Position numbers and translations under genes: made by a program. The notes under the pieces are model-generated. The model was not told the origin of the DNA. It saw only the letters and a program-made list of their open reading frames with translations, and did no database searches. Of a DNA stretch of 8,865 bases, positions 1 through 7,071 are shown piece after piece. Each line of letters begins with the position of its first letter. The first letter of the stretch is position 1. Source of the DNA: an uncultured Clostridia bacterium (GTDB lineage Bacteria > Bacillota > Clostridia > Christensenellales > Aristaeellaceae); assembly GCA_945877525.1 (NCBI GenBank), contig CAMDVP010000119.1, forward strand, positions 1 through 8,865, read 5' to 3'.

Positions 1-26
1 GCGTGCCGCTACCAAGAGCAGCGCGC
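1..26 (-). terminator. Possible terminator stem after the binding-protein gene (cut by window edge)
   Basis: Bases 1-10 and 17-26 can pair around a six-base loop (11-16). On the minus-strand transcript this gives nine pairs, one of them a G-U wobble, and one A-C mismatch. It lies 22 bases past the stop codon of the last operon gene, where a terminator is expected. The run of T that would prove an intrinsic terminator would lie outside the window, so this may instead be a plain 3' mRNA-stabilising hairpin or chance pairing in GC-rich DNA. Confidence 0.3.
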
Positions 27-47
27 CTGCCGTTCACCATCGTGGAA

Positions 48-1340
48 TCAATAATTGGCCAGAATCTCTTCCATGGTGGTACGGAGGTCAGCGCCGTTGT
101 TCAGCACATCGTCCATGCCGTTCTTCAGGTCGGTATAGATGGTGTTGGAGGTGTAGTCGCCGGTGTCGAAGGCATAGAAGACATAGTAGTTGTTCATCTG
201 CTCCACGCCGGTCAGCTGCGCGGGAGAGGCGTTGGCCACCCAGTCGGCATCCTCGGCAACGGACTTCAGGCAGGGGATGTAGGCGCCCACGCTGGTCAGC
301 TTCTTCACGGCTTCAGTGCTCTCGAAGTACTTCACAAACTCCCAGCAGGCAGCGTCCTTCTCCGCGTCGTCATCCAGGTCCATGATGGCAATCAGAGAGT
401 TCTCGGCGAAGGTCGCGGGGGTCTGGGTGCCCTCCATCTGGGGCACGGGGAATGTCGCCCAGTGGAAGGGCTTCTCGGGGTCAATTTTCATGTCGATGTA
501 AGCGCCCTCCACACCGGAGCCGCAGTACATCATGATATCCTGATTGGCGAAGGGGCCGGAGAAGTAGCCGCTGTCGCCCGCGGTACGGAACAGGCCGGCG
601 TTCAGCTGATCCACATACCACTGGATGGTGTCAATGGCAGCGTCCAGGTTGTCCTTGAAGAGCAGGTTGCCCTGAGCGTCGGTGTAGCCGATGCCGGCCT
701 GCTCCAGCAGAGTGGTCGCCATCTTGGCAGAGTTGTCCCAGCCGAAGCCGGCGCTGCCGGTGATGGCTACGATTTGCTTGCACAGTTCCACCATCTCGTC
801 CCAGGTGGTGGGGATGGACAGGTTGTTCTCCTGGAAGAACTCGACGTTGTAATACACAACCTCGCTGTAGCCCTGGAAGGGCAGGCAGTACACGCTGTGC
901 TCCTCGTCGTAGTTCATGCTGTTGGTCAGCCAGCAGGGATAGAAGTCATCCATGTTCAGGCCGTTCTCACCCTCAATGTAGGGGGTCAGATTCACCAGCG
1001 CCTCGGCGTTGAGGATGTAGTCCACCATGTAGATGGAGTTGCCCATGATGATGTCGGGCAGTTCCTCGGTAGAGCCGTTCATGGCGGTCTGCAGAGAGCC
1101 GGTCAGGGCGGTGTTCAGCTTGGCCGCGCTGCCGAACTGGGTCAACTCGATCTTGATGCCCTTCTCGGCGCCGATGCCGTTGTTGAAGTCGTTCACCACT
1201 TCTTCAAAGGCAGCGTAGATGGTCGTGTTGGTGATGCTGTGCCAGAAGTTCAGCGTGCGAACCTCATCCGCACAGGCAGGAGTGGCGGCCATGCCAAGGC
1301 AGAGGGCCAGCGTCAGAACCAGAGCAAGAATCTTTTTCAT
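48..1340 (-). CDS. ABC transporter extracellular solute-binding protein (family 1, UgpB-like)
   Basis: A 430-residue binding protein that captures a small solute outside the cell and hands it to the two permeases encoded just upstream. Residues 1-24 form a signal peptide: KK at 2-3, a hydrophobic core at about 4-19, and an A-C-A site at 22-24 suited to signal peptidase I. Typical SBP_bac_1 landmarks follow: the first strand LNFWHS (30-35), ELPDI (93-97), LPFQGYSEVVYYN (153-165) and PTTWDEM (177-183). The length fits the family, in which sugars, sugar alcohols and glycerol-3-phosphate are usual ligands; the ligand here cannot be read off. The start is supported by AGGAG seven bases before ATG. 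It is the last operon gene, 36 bases after the permease. Unusually for a Gram-positive-type binding protein, there is no clear lipobox: Cys23 has Pro at -2 and Thr at -3, and Cys14 has Leu at -1. Confidence 0.93.
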   Translation of the reverse strand: MKKILALVLTLALCLGMAATPACADEVRTLNFWHSITNTTIYAAFEEVVNDFNNGIGAEKGIKIELTQFGSAAKLNTALTGSLQTAMNGSTEELPDIIMGNSIYMVDYILNAEALVNLTPYIEGENGLNMDDFYPCWLTNSMNYDEEHSVYCLPFQGYSEVVYYNVEFFQENNLSIPTTWDEMVELCKQIVAITGSAGFGWDNSAKMATTLLEQAGIGYTDAQGNLLFKDNLDAAIDTIQWYVDQLNAGLFRTAGDSGYFSGPFANQDIMMYCGSGVEGAYIDMKIDPEKPFHWATFPVPQMEGTQTPATFAENSLIAIMDLDDDAEKDAACWEFVKYFESTEAVKKLTSVGAYIPCLKSVAEDADWVANASPAQLTGVEQMNNYYVFYAFDTGDYTSNTIYTDLKNGMDDVLNNGADLRTTMEEILANY

Positions 1341-1369
1341 GGTTTTTCTCCTTCGCGTAATATTTACAT

Positions 1370-1385
1370 AAAGGCCTTAGCCTTT
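1370..1385 (-). promoter_or_regulatory. Small intercistronic hairpin at the permease stop codon
   Basis: A perfect six-base inverted repeat (AAAGGC 1370-1375 / GCCTTT 1380-1385, loop of four) spans the TAA stop of the permease gene. It lies about 30 bases before the start of the binding-protein gene. Hairpins in this position can stabilise the distal mRNA so that the binding protein is made in excess over the membrane subunits. The stem is short, there is no T run, and no function is shown by the sequence. Confidence 0.25.
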
Positions 1386-2231
1386 GATGCCGCCGCCGCC
1401 TACGCCGTTGATGATCTGCTTGTTGAACACGGCGTAGAACACAATCATCGGGATCAGAACGATGCAGGAGCCCGCCATCATGTACTGCACATTGGAGCTG
1501 GCCTCGGAGCGGAAGGCAATCAGACCGCTGGACACCAGCTTGGTGGCGTCCGTCCGGGTGACCAGCTCCGGCCAGAGGAAGGCGTTCCACTGCCCGATGA
1601 AGGAAAGAATCGCAATGGTGAAAATGGTGTTGCGGTTCATGGGAACCATCACCCGCCACAGGAAGCGCCAGTTGCTGGTGCCGTCCACCTTGGCGGACTT
1701 GAACAGGCTCGGGGGCATCTGCATGAAGTGCTCGCGCAGCATGTAGATGTAAAATCCGCTGGCCAGGGTGGGCAGGAAAACCGCGATGTAGGTGTCCATG
1801 AGATGCATCTTCTGAATGGTGATGTAGTTCTGGATAATCAGCAATTCGCCAGGCACCATCATGGTCAGCATGAACAGGGTAAAGAAGAAGCCCTTGAAAC
1901 GGAATGAATACATGGAGAAGGCGTATGCGCCCAGCACCGAGAACACCACCACGCCTGCCACATGGCATATGCAGCAGATCACCGTGTTCATGATGTAGCG
2001 CATGAACGGCTTCATGTTCCAGACCACGGCATAGTTGACCCACTGGGGCGCCCTCGGCAGCCAGACCGGCGGGGTGGCAATGGCCTCGCTCAGGGTTTTC
2101 AGGGAGGTGGTCAGCATCCACAGGAAGGGAAAGAACAGAATCAGTGCGCCGATTGTCAGCAGAGCGTACTTGATGATGTCGGACACGATCTGCTTGGTAT
2201 CAATCACACGCTTTTCATGAATGCGCGGCAT
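1377..2231 (-). CDS. Carbohydrate-type ABC transporter permease (MalG/UgpE-like)
   Basis: A 284-residue inner-membrane subunit of the importer, of the CUT1 family (BPD_transp_1). About six membrane segments can be read, near residues 20-42, 85-107, 113-131, 148-165, 203-222 and 251-270. The cytoplasmic EAA loop that docks on the ATPase is at about 178-198 (KSAKVDG, then a Pro at 197), with KSA in place of the classical EAA. The C-terminus INGVGGGGIKG resembles the short glycine-rich tail ending in KG typical of MalG/UgpE proteins. Start: AAAGGAGG lies six bases before ATG and partly overlaps the TAA stop of the preceding permease gene (12-base gap), so translation is probably coupled. It should pair with the permease at 2244-3194 to form the channel. 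Confidence 0.95.
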   Translation of the reverse strand: MPRIHEKRVIDTKQIVSDIIKYALLTIGALILFFPFLWMLTTSLKTLSEAIATPPVWLPRAPQWVNYAVVWNMKPFMRYIMNTVICCICHVAGVVVFSVLGAYAFSMYSFRFKGFFFTLFMLTMMVPGELLIIQNYITIQKMHLMDTYIAVFLPTLASGFYIYMLREHFMQMPPSLFKSAKVDGTSNWRFLWRVMVPMNRNTIFTIAILSFIGQWNAFLWPELVTRTDATKLVSSGLIAFRSEASSNVQYMMAGSCIVLIPMIVFYAVFNKQIINGVGGGGIKG

Positions 2232-2243
2232 GCTCTCCCTCCT

Positions 2244-3194
2244 TTACACATACTGAACGAATTTCTTCGCCACAAGCCGCTGAATGGTGGTCAGCAGCAG
2301 AATGACCGCCAGGAAAATGATGGCCGCCGCTGCCGCGTAGTTCACCTTCTGCCGCTCGTAAAACTGATAGTAGATGTAGTACACCAGGGTGATGGCGTTG
2401 TTGCCCGGGCCGGCCGAACCGCCGCCGCCATAGGAGGTGAACAGGGAGTATACCTCGTTATAGGTCTTGGCTGTATAGATCATGGACATCATGCTGACCA
2501 TCCAGGTGGTGGGGGCCAGCAGAGGCAGGGTGATCTTCACGGTGGTGCGCCAGGGGCTGGTGCCGTCGATCTTGGCAGCCTTGTACACTTCCTTGTCAAT
2601 CTTCTGCAATCCGGCCAGGAACAGCACAATCTTGTAGGCCAGGCCGTTCCAGATGCAGAAGATGCACAGCGCCCAAATCACGCAGGAGGAATCCGTCAGC
2701 CATTTTTGCGGCGCTGCGCCGAACAGGCCGATAAACCAGTTGAAGTAGCCGTACTCGGAATGAAACAGCCACTGGAAGGCCGCGCCGATAGCGATGGAGG
2801 AGGTGACGTAGGGCAGGAAGAACAGCGCCTGGAACATGCCCTTCAGCCGCTTGATTGCGTTGATGAGCAGCGCGAACATCAGCGACAGGGCTACCGTGGC
2901 CGGCAGGGCGACCGCCATCAGGATGCCGGTATTCTTGGCTGCCTGCCAGAAAACCTTGTCATGCAGCACATACTCGAAGGCGTTTGTGCCAAAGCCGGTG
3001 CCCAGGCTTTTCATAAAGTTATACTTCTGGAAGAAGGCCATCCGCCCGGCCATCACCGTGGGAAACAGCACGAACAGGCACAGGAAAGCCATCGGCAGCA
3101 GAAGATACACATAGGCCATGGGACTTTTGATCAGCAGGCGGCCGTCCTCTGTTTCCACCAGGCGGGATTTGCGCTTCTTTGGTGTGTTTTTCAT
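2244..3194 (-). CDS. Carbohydrate-type ABC transporter permease (MalF/UgpA-like)
   Basis: A 316-residue inner-membrane partner of the MalG-like permease. After a charged cytoplasmic N-terminus (residues 1-24, rich in K and R) come about six hydrophobic segments, near 26-49, 89-112, 120-144, 170-195, 224-242 and 286-305. The EAA loop is at about 204-224 (YKAAKIDG, then LP at 223-224), a close match to the family. The size matches UgpA-type permeases. Start choice: the open frame runs back to 3251, but that would overlap the ATPase gene. AAAGG at 3202-3206 is seven bases from the ATG at 3194 and only one base from the ATG at 3200, so MKNTPKK is preferred. It starts 17 bases after the ATPase stop. 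The unusual GGGGSAGPGNNA stretch (256-267) sits in the loop before the last segment. Confidence 0.95.
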   Translation of the reverse strand: MKNTPKKRKSRLVETEDGRLLIKSPMAYVYLLLPMAFLCLFVLFPTVMAGRMAFFQKYNFMKSLGTGFGTNAFEYVLHDKVFWQAAKNTGILMAVALPATVALSLMFALLINAIKRLKGMFQALFFLPYVTSSIAIGAAFQWLFHSEYGYFNWFIGLFGAAPQKWLTDSSCVIWALCIFCIWNGLAYKIVLFLAGLQKIDKEVYKAAKIDGTSPWRTTVKITLPLLAPTTWMVSMMSMIYTAKTYNEVYSLFTSYGGGGSAGPGNNAITLVYYIYYQFYERQKVNYAAAAAIIFLAVILLLTTIQRLVAKKFVQYV

Positions 3195-3201
3195 GGTCAT
3201 G

Positions 3202-3206
3202 CCTTT
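3202..3206 (-). promoter_or_regulatory. Ribosome binding site deciding the start of the MalF-like permease
   Basis: On the minus strand this reads AAAGG. It is seven bases from the ATG at 3194 but only one base from the in-frame ATG at 3200. This favours the second ATG and rules against the longer frame that reaches into the upstream ATPase gene. Confidence 0.6.
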
Positions 3207-3211
3207 CTGCG

Positions 3212-4258
3212 TCAGACGCGGACGCCCGTCTCGGGGTTGAAGAAATAGCATCTGTTCGTGCGCAGATCAAGGGAAATTGTCTCCCCCACATTGGCCTGAT
3301 ACTCAGCGTCCAGCGTGGCCCTGACCTGCACGCCGTTGAGCTTGAAGGTAACGATCTGATCCTGACCGCGCATCTCCACATGCTCCACCTTCACATGGAA
3401 GGCATGGCCCGGCACCCAGGCCTCCGGGCGGATGCCCAGGGAATACGCGCCGTCGGCCACGCCGCTCACGCTGAAGCCCTGCCCCGCATCCAGCGCCACC
3501 TGTCCGCCCGCAACCTTCGCGTCCAGGAAGCTGATGGGCGGATTGCCCAGGAAGGAGGCCACAAAGGCGTTGCTGGGATTCATATAGATTTCCCTGGCGG
3601 GGGCCTGCTGCTGCACCACGCCCTTCTTCATCAGCACAATGGTGTCGGTGATGCTCATGGCCTCTTCCTGGTCATGGGTCACAAAGACCGTCGTCACCTT
3701 GGATTCCAGCTGGATGCGGCGCACCTCCTGGCGCATTTCCATGCGCAGGCGGGCGTCCAGGTTGGACAGGGGCTCGTCCAGCAGCAGCACGTCAGGCTGC
3801 TTGACCAGCGCACGGGCAATGGCCACACGCTGCTGCTGGCCGCCGGACAGCTGCTTGGGCTTTCTGTTCATCAGATCCTGGATCTGCACCAGCTCCGCCA
3901 CCCGACAGGCTGCCTCGTGCTTCTGGCGGGCGTTCATCCTATCCTTGCCATGGCGGTTTCCCAGGGGGAAAGCGATGTTTTCCTCCACCGTCATGTGGGG
4001 ATACAGCGAGTAGTTCTGGAACACCAGACCGATATTGCGCTTGTCGGGGGCCTCAACGGTCACATCCTTGTCACCGAAGAAGATGCTTCCCTCGGTCACG
4101 TTGGTCAGGCCGGAAAGCATGTACAGGAGGGTGGACTTGCCGCAGCCGCTGGGGCCCAGCAGGCCGGTCAGTTTGCCGTCCGGAATGGTCAGGCTGACAT
4201 GGTCAACCGCTGTGACAGAATCAAACTTCTTGGTCAGGTTTTTCAGTGTGATCTCCAT
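3212..4258 (-). CDS. ABC transporter ATP-binding protein (UgpC/MsmX/MalK type)
   Basis: A 348-residue cytoplasmic ATPase that powers the importer. All the nucleotide-binding motifs are intact: Walker A GPSGCGKST (35-43), Q-loop Q81 in LVFQNYSLYPHMTVEEN, signature LSGGQQQR (137-144), Walker B VLLLDE (157-162), D-loop SNLD (165-168) and the H-loop His195 in VTHDQEEA. The C-terminal part (about 240-348) is the TOBE/MalK-type regulatory domain, marking it as a CUT1 carbohydrate or glycerol-phosphate importer rather than an amino-acid or metal one. Slightly shorter than the roughly 360-370 residues common in the family. Start: AGGAGG six bases before ATG. Many Firmicutes CUT1 importers lack their own ATPase and share MsmX; this operon carries a dedicated one. 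The gap from the phosphodiesterase gene is 31 bases. Confidence 0.96.
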   Translation of the reverse strand: MEITLKNLTKKFDSVTAVDHVSLTIPDGKLTGLLGPSGCGKSTLLYMLSGLTNVTEGSIFFGDKDVTVEAPDKRNIGLVFQNYSLYPHMTVEENIAFPLGNRHGKDRMNARQKHEAACRVAELVQIQDLMNRKPKQLSGGQQQRVAIARALVKQPDVLLLDEPLSNLDARLRMEMRQEVRRIQLESKVTTVFVTHDQEEAMSITDTIVLMKKGVVQQQAPAREIYMNPSNAFVASFLGNPPISFLDAKVAGGQVALDAGQGFSVSGVADGAYSLGIRPEAWVPGHAFHVKVEHVEMRGQDQIVTFKLNGVQVRATLDAEYQANVGETISLDLRTNRCYFFNPETGVRV

Positions 4259-4289
4259 GGTTCTCCTCCTGCCGCTTCATTCGTATGGT

Positions 4290-5588
4290 TCAGGGAATCA
4301 GGATACCGGGCATCACATGGCCGTCAGGCCGTCCCAGGCTGACGCCCAGGAGCGCGGCCAGGGTAGGCGCCTCGTCGATGATGTCCGCGCCGTCCAGCCT
4401 CGCGCCGGGCACAATACCGGGACCCTTGAGGATCATGGCGGGCTTGGGGCCCTTGCGCGGGTCATGTCCGTGGGTGGCCACGCTGTATTTGTAATTGGAG
4501 TTGTCTGCCTTGCCCACCAGTTCGCCCGTCAGCGCGTTGGAGTAGGCATACCCGTCCGCGCCTTCGATGCTGAAAACAAAGTCGCCCTTGACGCGCATCT
4601 CGCGCTCCGTTTCCTCCGCGTTTCGGATGCGTTCAAAGCCCACGTCCTCCTCCGCCGCATAGCGGGCCAGCAGCTTTGCCGTCCTGGCCGCCTGCGAGGG
4701 GTTTCTGACGTACACCTGCAGGCTGTGCGCCGCCGACTTGAAGATGACGTCATAGTCCTTCAGGCTTCCGTCCTCTCCCAGGCGAATGAACCCATCCCGC
4801 ACCAGCAGGGTATTGGGCGCCACCAGCTTTTCCACAGGCGTCTGACCGTGGTCGCTGGTCAGCACGATGGTAGTATCCTCCAGCACCCCTGCCTGCCGCA
4901 TGGCTTCAATGGTCTGGGACAGCAGAAGCTCCATCTCAAAGTAGGCGAATTTATACACCGGGCGCGCATACACGCCATAGCTGTGCCTTGTGTGATCCAC
5001 CAGGGACAGATGCTCAAAGATCACATCCGGCTGATGATTACGGATGGCTGCCAGCGTTGCGCCATGGGCCAGAAGAGTGAAGGCCGGGTCGTACAGGCCG
5101 TTAAGGTGCGTTCCGTACTCGCCCCAGAACTCATCCAGGAATTCGGGCTTGGCGCCCAGCCGCACAAACTCCTGATACATGCTTTCCGGTGTGCCTTCAG
5201 CTGTCCATGTTTCCGGCAGATGCCAGTCCACATCCACATCGCCGGTCACGGGCCAATGAATGGCGCAGGTCGTATAGCCTGCCCGCTTGGCGGCCTCCAG
5301 CACCGTCACCACATCGGGGTCAAATTCATGGCAGCTGCGGTACCAGGGGGCATGCTCCATTTCCGGCACAAAGGTTTCATTGTTGATGATGTGGTGCCTG
5401 TCAGGATACACGCCGGTCATCATGGTTGTGTGGATCGTGTAGGTCAGCGTGGGATACACGGAGGTGATGTTGCTCACCACCGCCGCGCCGTTCAGGATAC
5501 TGCCCATGGTGGGCAGCGTTTTCATGAACTCGATATCCTCGGTGATCATCGAGTCGATGGAAAGCACATAGAGCTTTCTCTTCTTCAT
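4290..5588 (-). CDS. NPP-like phosphodiesterase/phosphatase, alkaline phosphatase superfamily, cytoplasmic
   Basis: A 432-residue metal-dependent hydrolase (type I phosphodiesterase/nucleotide pyrophosphatase fold) expected to cleave a phosphodiester, pyrophosphate or phosphonate bond using two metal ions. The complete ligand set can be placed by comparison with NPP enzymes: Asp12 (SIDSM), nucleophile Thr49 in YPTLTYT (45-51), Asp198 and His202 (VDHTRH), Asp246-His247 (TSDHG) and His373 (THGHD). The family block after the nucleophile, TGVYPDRHHIINN (58-70), is also present. No signal peptide or membrane segment is visible, unlike many NPPs, so it should act in the cytoplasm on an imported substrate. 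Start: the frame is open to 5693, but GAGG at 5596-5599 is seven bases from the ATG at 5588 and one base from that at 5594. It lies 13 bases after deoC. Phosphonoacetate hydrolase-like or glycerophosphodiesterase-like activity are alternatives; the substrate is not determined. Confidence 0.9.
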   Translation of the reverse strand: MKKRKLYVLSIDSMITEDIEFMKTLPTMGSILNGAAVVSNITSVYPTLTYTIHTTMMTGVYPDRHHIINNETFVPEMEHAPWYRSCHEFDPDVVTVLEAAKRAGYTTCAIHWPVTGDVDVDWHLPETWTAEGTPESMYQEFVRLGAKPEFLDEFWGEYGTHLNGLYDPAFTLLAHGATLAAIRNHQPDVIFEHLSLVDHTRHSYGVYARPVYKFAYFEMELLLSQTIEAMRQAGVLEDTTIVLTSDHGQTPVEKLVAPNTLLVRDGFIRLGEDGSLKDYDVIFKSAAHSLQVYVRNPSQAARTAKLLARYAAEEDVGFERIRNAEETEREMRVKGDFVFSIEGADGYAYSNALTGELVGKADNSNYKYSVATHGHDPRKGPKPAMILKGPGIVPGARLDGADIIDEAPTLAALLGVSLGRPDGHVMPGILIP

Positions 5589-5595
5589 GGCCATG

Positions 5596-5599
5596 CCTC
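5596..5599 (-). promoter_or_regulatory. Ribosome binding site deciding the start of the phosphodiesterase
   Basis: GAGG on the minus strand, within the short gap after the deoC stop. It is seven bases from the ATG at 5588 and one base from the ATG at 5594, so the protein most likely begins MKKRKLYV. The longer upstream frame inside deoC is not used. Confidence 0.6.
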
Positions 5600-5601
5600 G
5601 C

Positions 5602-6261
5602 TTACGCGTTTTTTTCCTGAAGGGCCAGCTTGATGATGCGGCTGGTTCCCAGGCGGTTCGCGCCCAGGGCGATGAACTTTTCCGCATCCTCAAAGGAGGA
5701 AATGCCCCCCGCCGCCTTGATCTTCACACGGGAGCCCACATGGGCCTTGAACAGGGCAATATCGTCGAAGGTCGCGCCGGCGGTGGAGAAGCCCGTGGAG
5801 GTTTTGATGAAGTCCGCGCCGCTGCGGGTCACCAGGTCGCACATGGTAATCTTCTCTTCATCGGTCAGCAGGCAGGTTTCGATGATGACCTTGAGCACCA
5901 GGTCGCCCGTGGCCGCCTTGATCTGCCGGATTTCGTCCAGCACATAATCGGTATGGCCGGCCTTCAGCTCGCCGATGTTGATGACCATGTCGATTTCCGT
6001 GGCGCCGTTGGCAATGGCATCCTTCGTTTCAAAGACCTTGGCCGCAGTGGTCATGTTGCCATTGGGGAAGCCGATCACCGTGCAGATGGTCATCCTGCCC
6101 TGCACATATTCGCTGGCTTGCTTCACATAGCAGGGGGGAATGCACACGGAGGCCGCGCCAAACTCGATGGCCTCGTCGCACAGCTGCTTGATCTGCTCGA
6201 AGGTTGCCGTCTGCTTCAGCAGGGTATGATCCACAATGGAAAAGATTTCCTGTTTGTTCAT
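5602..6261 (-). CDS. deoC: Deoxyribose-phosphate aldolase (DERA)
   Basis: A 219-residue cytoplasmic class I aldolase that splits 2-deoxy-D-ribose-5-phosphate into glyceraldehyde-3-phosphate and acetaldehyde. The family's key residues are present: Schiff-base Lys153 in FIKTSTGF, the second active-site Lys182 in VKIKAAGGI, and Asp91 in EIDMVINIG. The N-terminal DHT (11-13) and the phosphate-binding end GANRLGTSR (200-208) also match. The length is typical of the short bacterial form. It overlaps the repressor gene by four bases (ATGA), so translation is probably coupled; its own AGGAG (6273-6277) is rather far away at 11 bases. No other deoxynucleoside-catabolism gene (phosphorylase, phosphopentomutase, kinase) lies in the window, so the source of its substrate is unclear. 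Confidence 0.95.
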   Translation of the reverse strand: MNKQEIFSIVDHTLLKQTATFEQIKQLCDEAIEFGAASVCIPPCYVKQASEYVQGRMTICTVIGFPNGNMTTAAKVFETKDAIANGATEIDMVINIGELKAGHTDYVLDEIRQIKAATGDLVLKVIIETCLLTDEEKITMCDLVTRSGADFIKTSTGFSTAGATFDDIALFKAHVGSRVKIKAAGGISSFEDAEKFIALGANRLGTSRIIKLALQEKNA

Positions 6262-7043
6262 ATTGATGCACGCTCCTGTTCTGCAATGATCAATGTGATA
6301 TTCTGTTCACGGAGGAAGGCTTTCCATTCCTCCGTCACGCCCTCGTCGGTGATGACCGCATCAATGGACGACCATGTGCCGAAAAACGCCGGACTGACCC
6401 GGGAAAACTTGGATGAGTCCACCAGCAGAATCCGCTTCATGCCGTTTTCCATGGCCACCTGCTTCACGGCGGTTTCGTATTGCTCCACGCAGGTCAGTCC
6501 CAGCTCCCTGCTGACGCCGGAGGCGGTGATGAACGCCTTGCTGGAGCGGATGCCGCCGAGCATTCGGATGGCCTCGGGCGACTCGAAGGTTTCCGTACCG
6601 GGGTGGTAGTAGCCTCCTGTAAAGACCAGGCGCTGGATGTTCTTCCTTCTGGCCTCCGTCAGCACGTTGAGGGTGGAGCAGATGACCGTGATATCCATGC
6701 CGTGGGGAATGTAGCGCAGCATGGCGGAGGCTGTGCTGCCGCAGTCGATGAACACCGAATCCCCCGGAATCAGCATGGCTGCCGCGGCGCGGCCGATGGC
6801 GTCCTTCTCCCGGCAGTGTACGCCCAGCTGCTGCTCCAGGTCGTAGGCCACGGCCTCTCCGTCCCTCGGACAGAAGGCCACACCGTTGACCAGGCGGATT
6901 TTCCCCTCCTTCTGCATTTTGGCAAGATCGCGCCTGACCGTCATTTCAGACACGCCGAGCGCTTCCGCCAGGCGGCTGACCGACATGGCGTCGTTGCGCA
7001 TGAGCAGCTCCAGGATGGTATCGGTTCGCTGGTTGGTTGCCAT
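6258..7043 (-). CDS. DeoR/GlpR-family transcriptional repressor
   Basis: A 261-residue regulator, probably the operon's own repressor. The N-terminal winged helix-turn-helix (about 7-56) has the family signature: VSRLAEALGVSEMTVRRDL (22-40), then EGKIRLVNG. The C-terminal DeoRC sensor domain (about 78-255) binds a phosphorylated sugar in characterised relatives. Its typical blocks are visible: DCGST (100-104), TGGYYHPGTETFESP (142-156), KAFITASGVS (169-178) and VDSSKFSRVS (209-217). In the wing, NGVA replaces the usual GGA, a small deviation. Start: GAGG is six bases from ATG 7043 but only three from the GTG codon at 7046, so ATG is chosen; using GTG would add one residue. It is the first gene of the operon, so autoregulation is likely (inference). 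Confidence 0.95.
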   Translation of the reverse strand: MATNQRTDTILELLMRNDAMSVSRLAEALGVSEMTVRRDLAKMQKEGKIRLVNGVAFCPRDGEAVAYDLEQQLGVHCREKDAIGRAAAAMLIPGDSVFIDCGSTASAMLRYIPHGMDITVICSTLNVLTEARRKNIQRLVFTGGYYHPGTETFESPEAIRMLGGIRSSKAFITASGVSRELGLTCVEQYETAVKQVAMENGMKRILLVDSSKFSRVSPAFFGTWSSIDAVITDEGVTEEWKAFLREQNITLIIAEQERASI

Positions 7044-7071
7044 CACTTACCTCATTCGTTAGAATCGTCAC

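Noticed and set aside
3..1907. A 634-residue open frame on the plus strand antisense to the binding-protein and permease genes
   Set aside because: It is rich in G, A, V, H and Q, lacks any recognisable motif, and runs opposite two clear transporter genes. Long stop-free antisense frames are expected where codons strongly prefer G or C at the third position.
1962..5633. Further long plus-strand open frames (1962-3248, 3179-4342, 4035-5633) antisense to permease, ATPase and phosphodiesterase genes
   Set aside because: Same low-complexity, His/Gly/Gln-rich shadow composition, with no ribosome site or domain; the minus-strand proteins carry complete family motifs.
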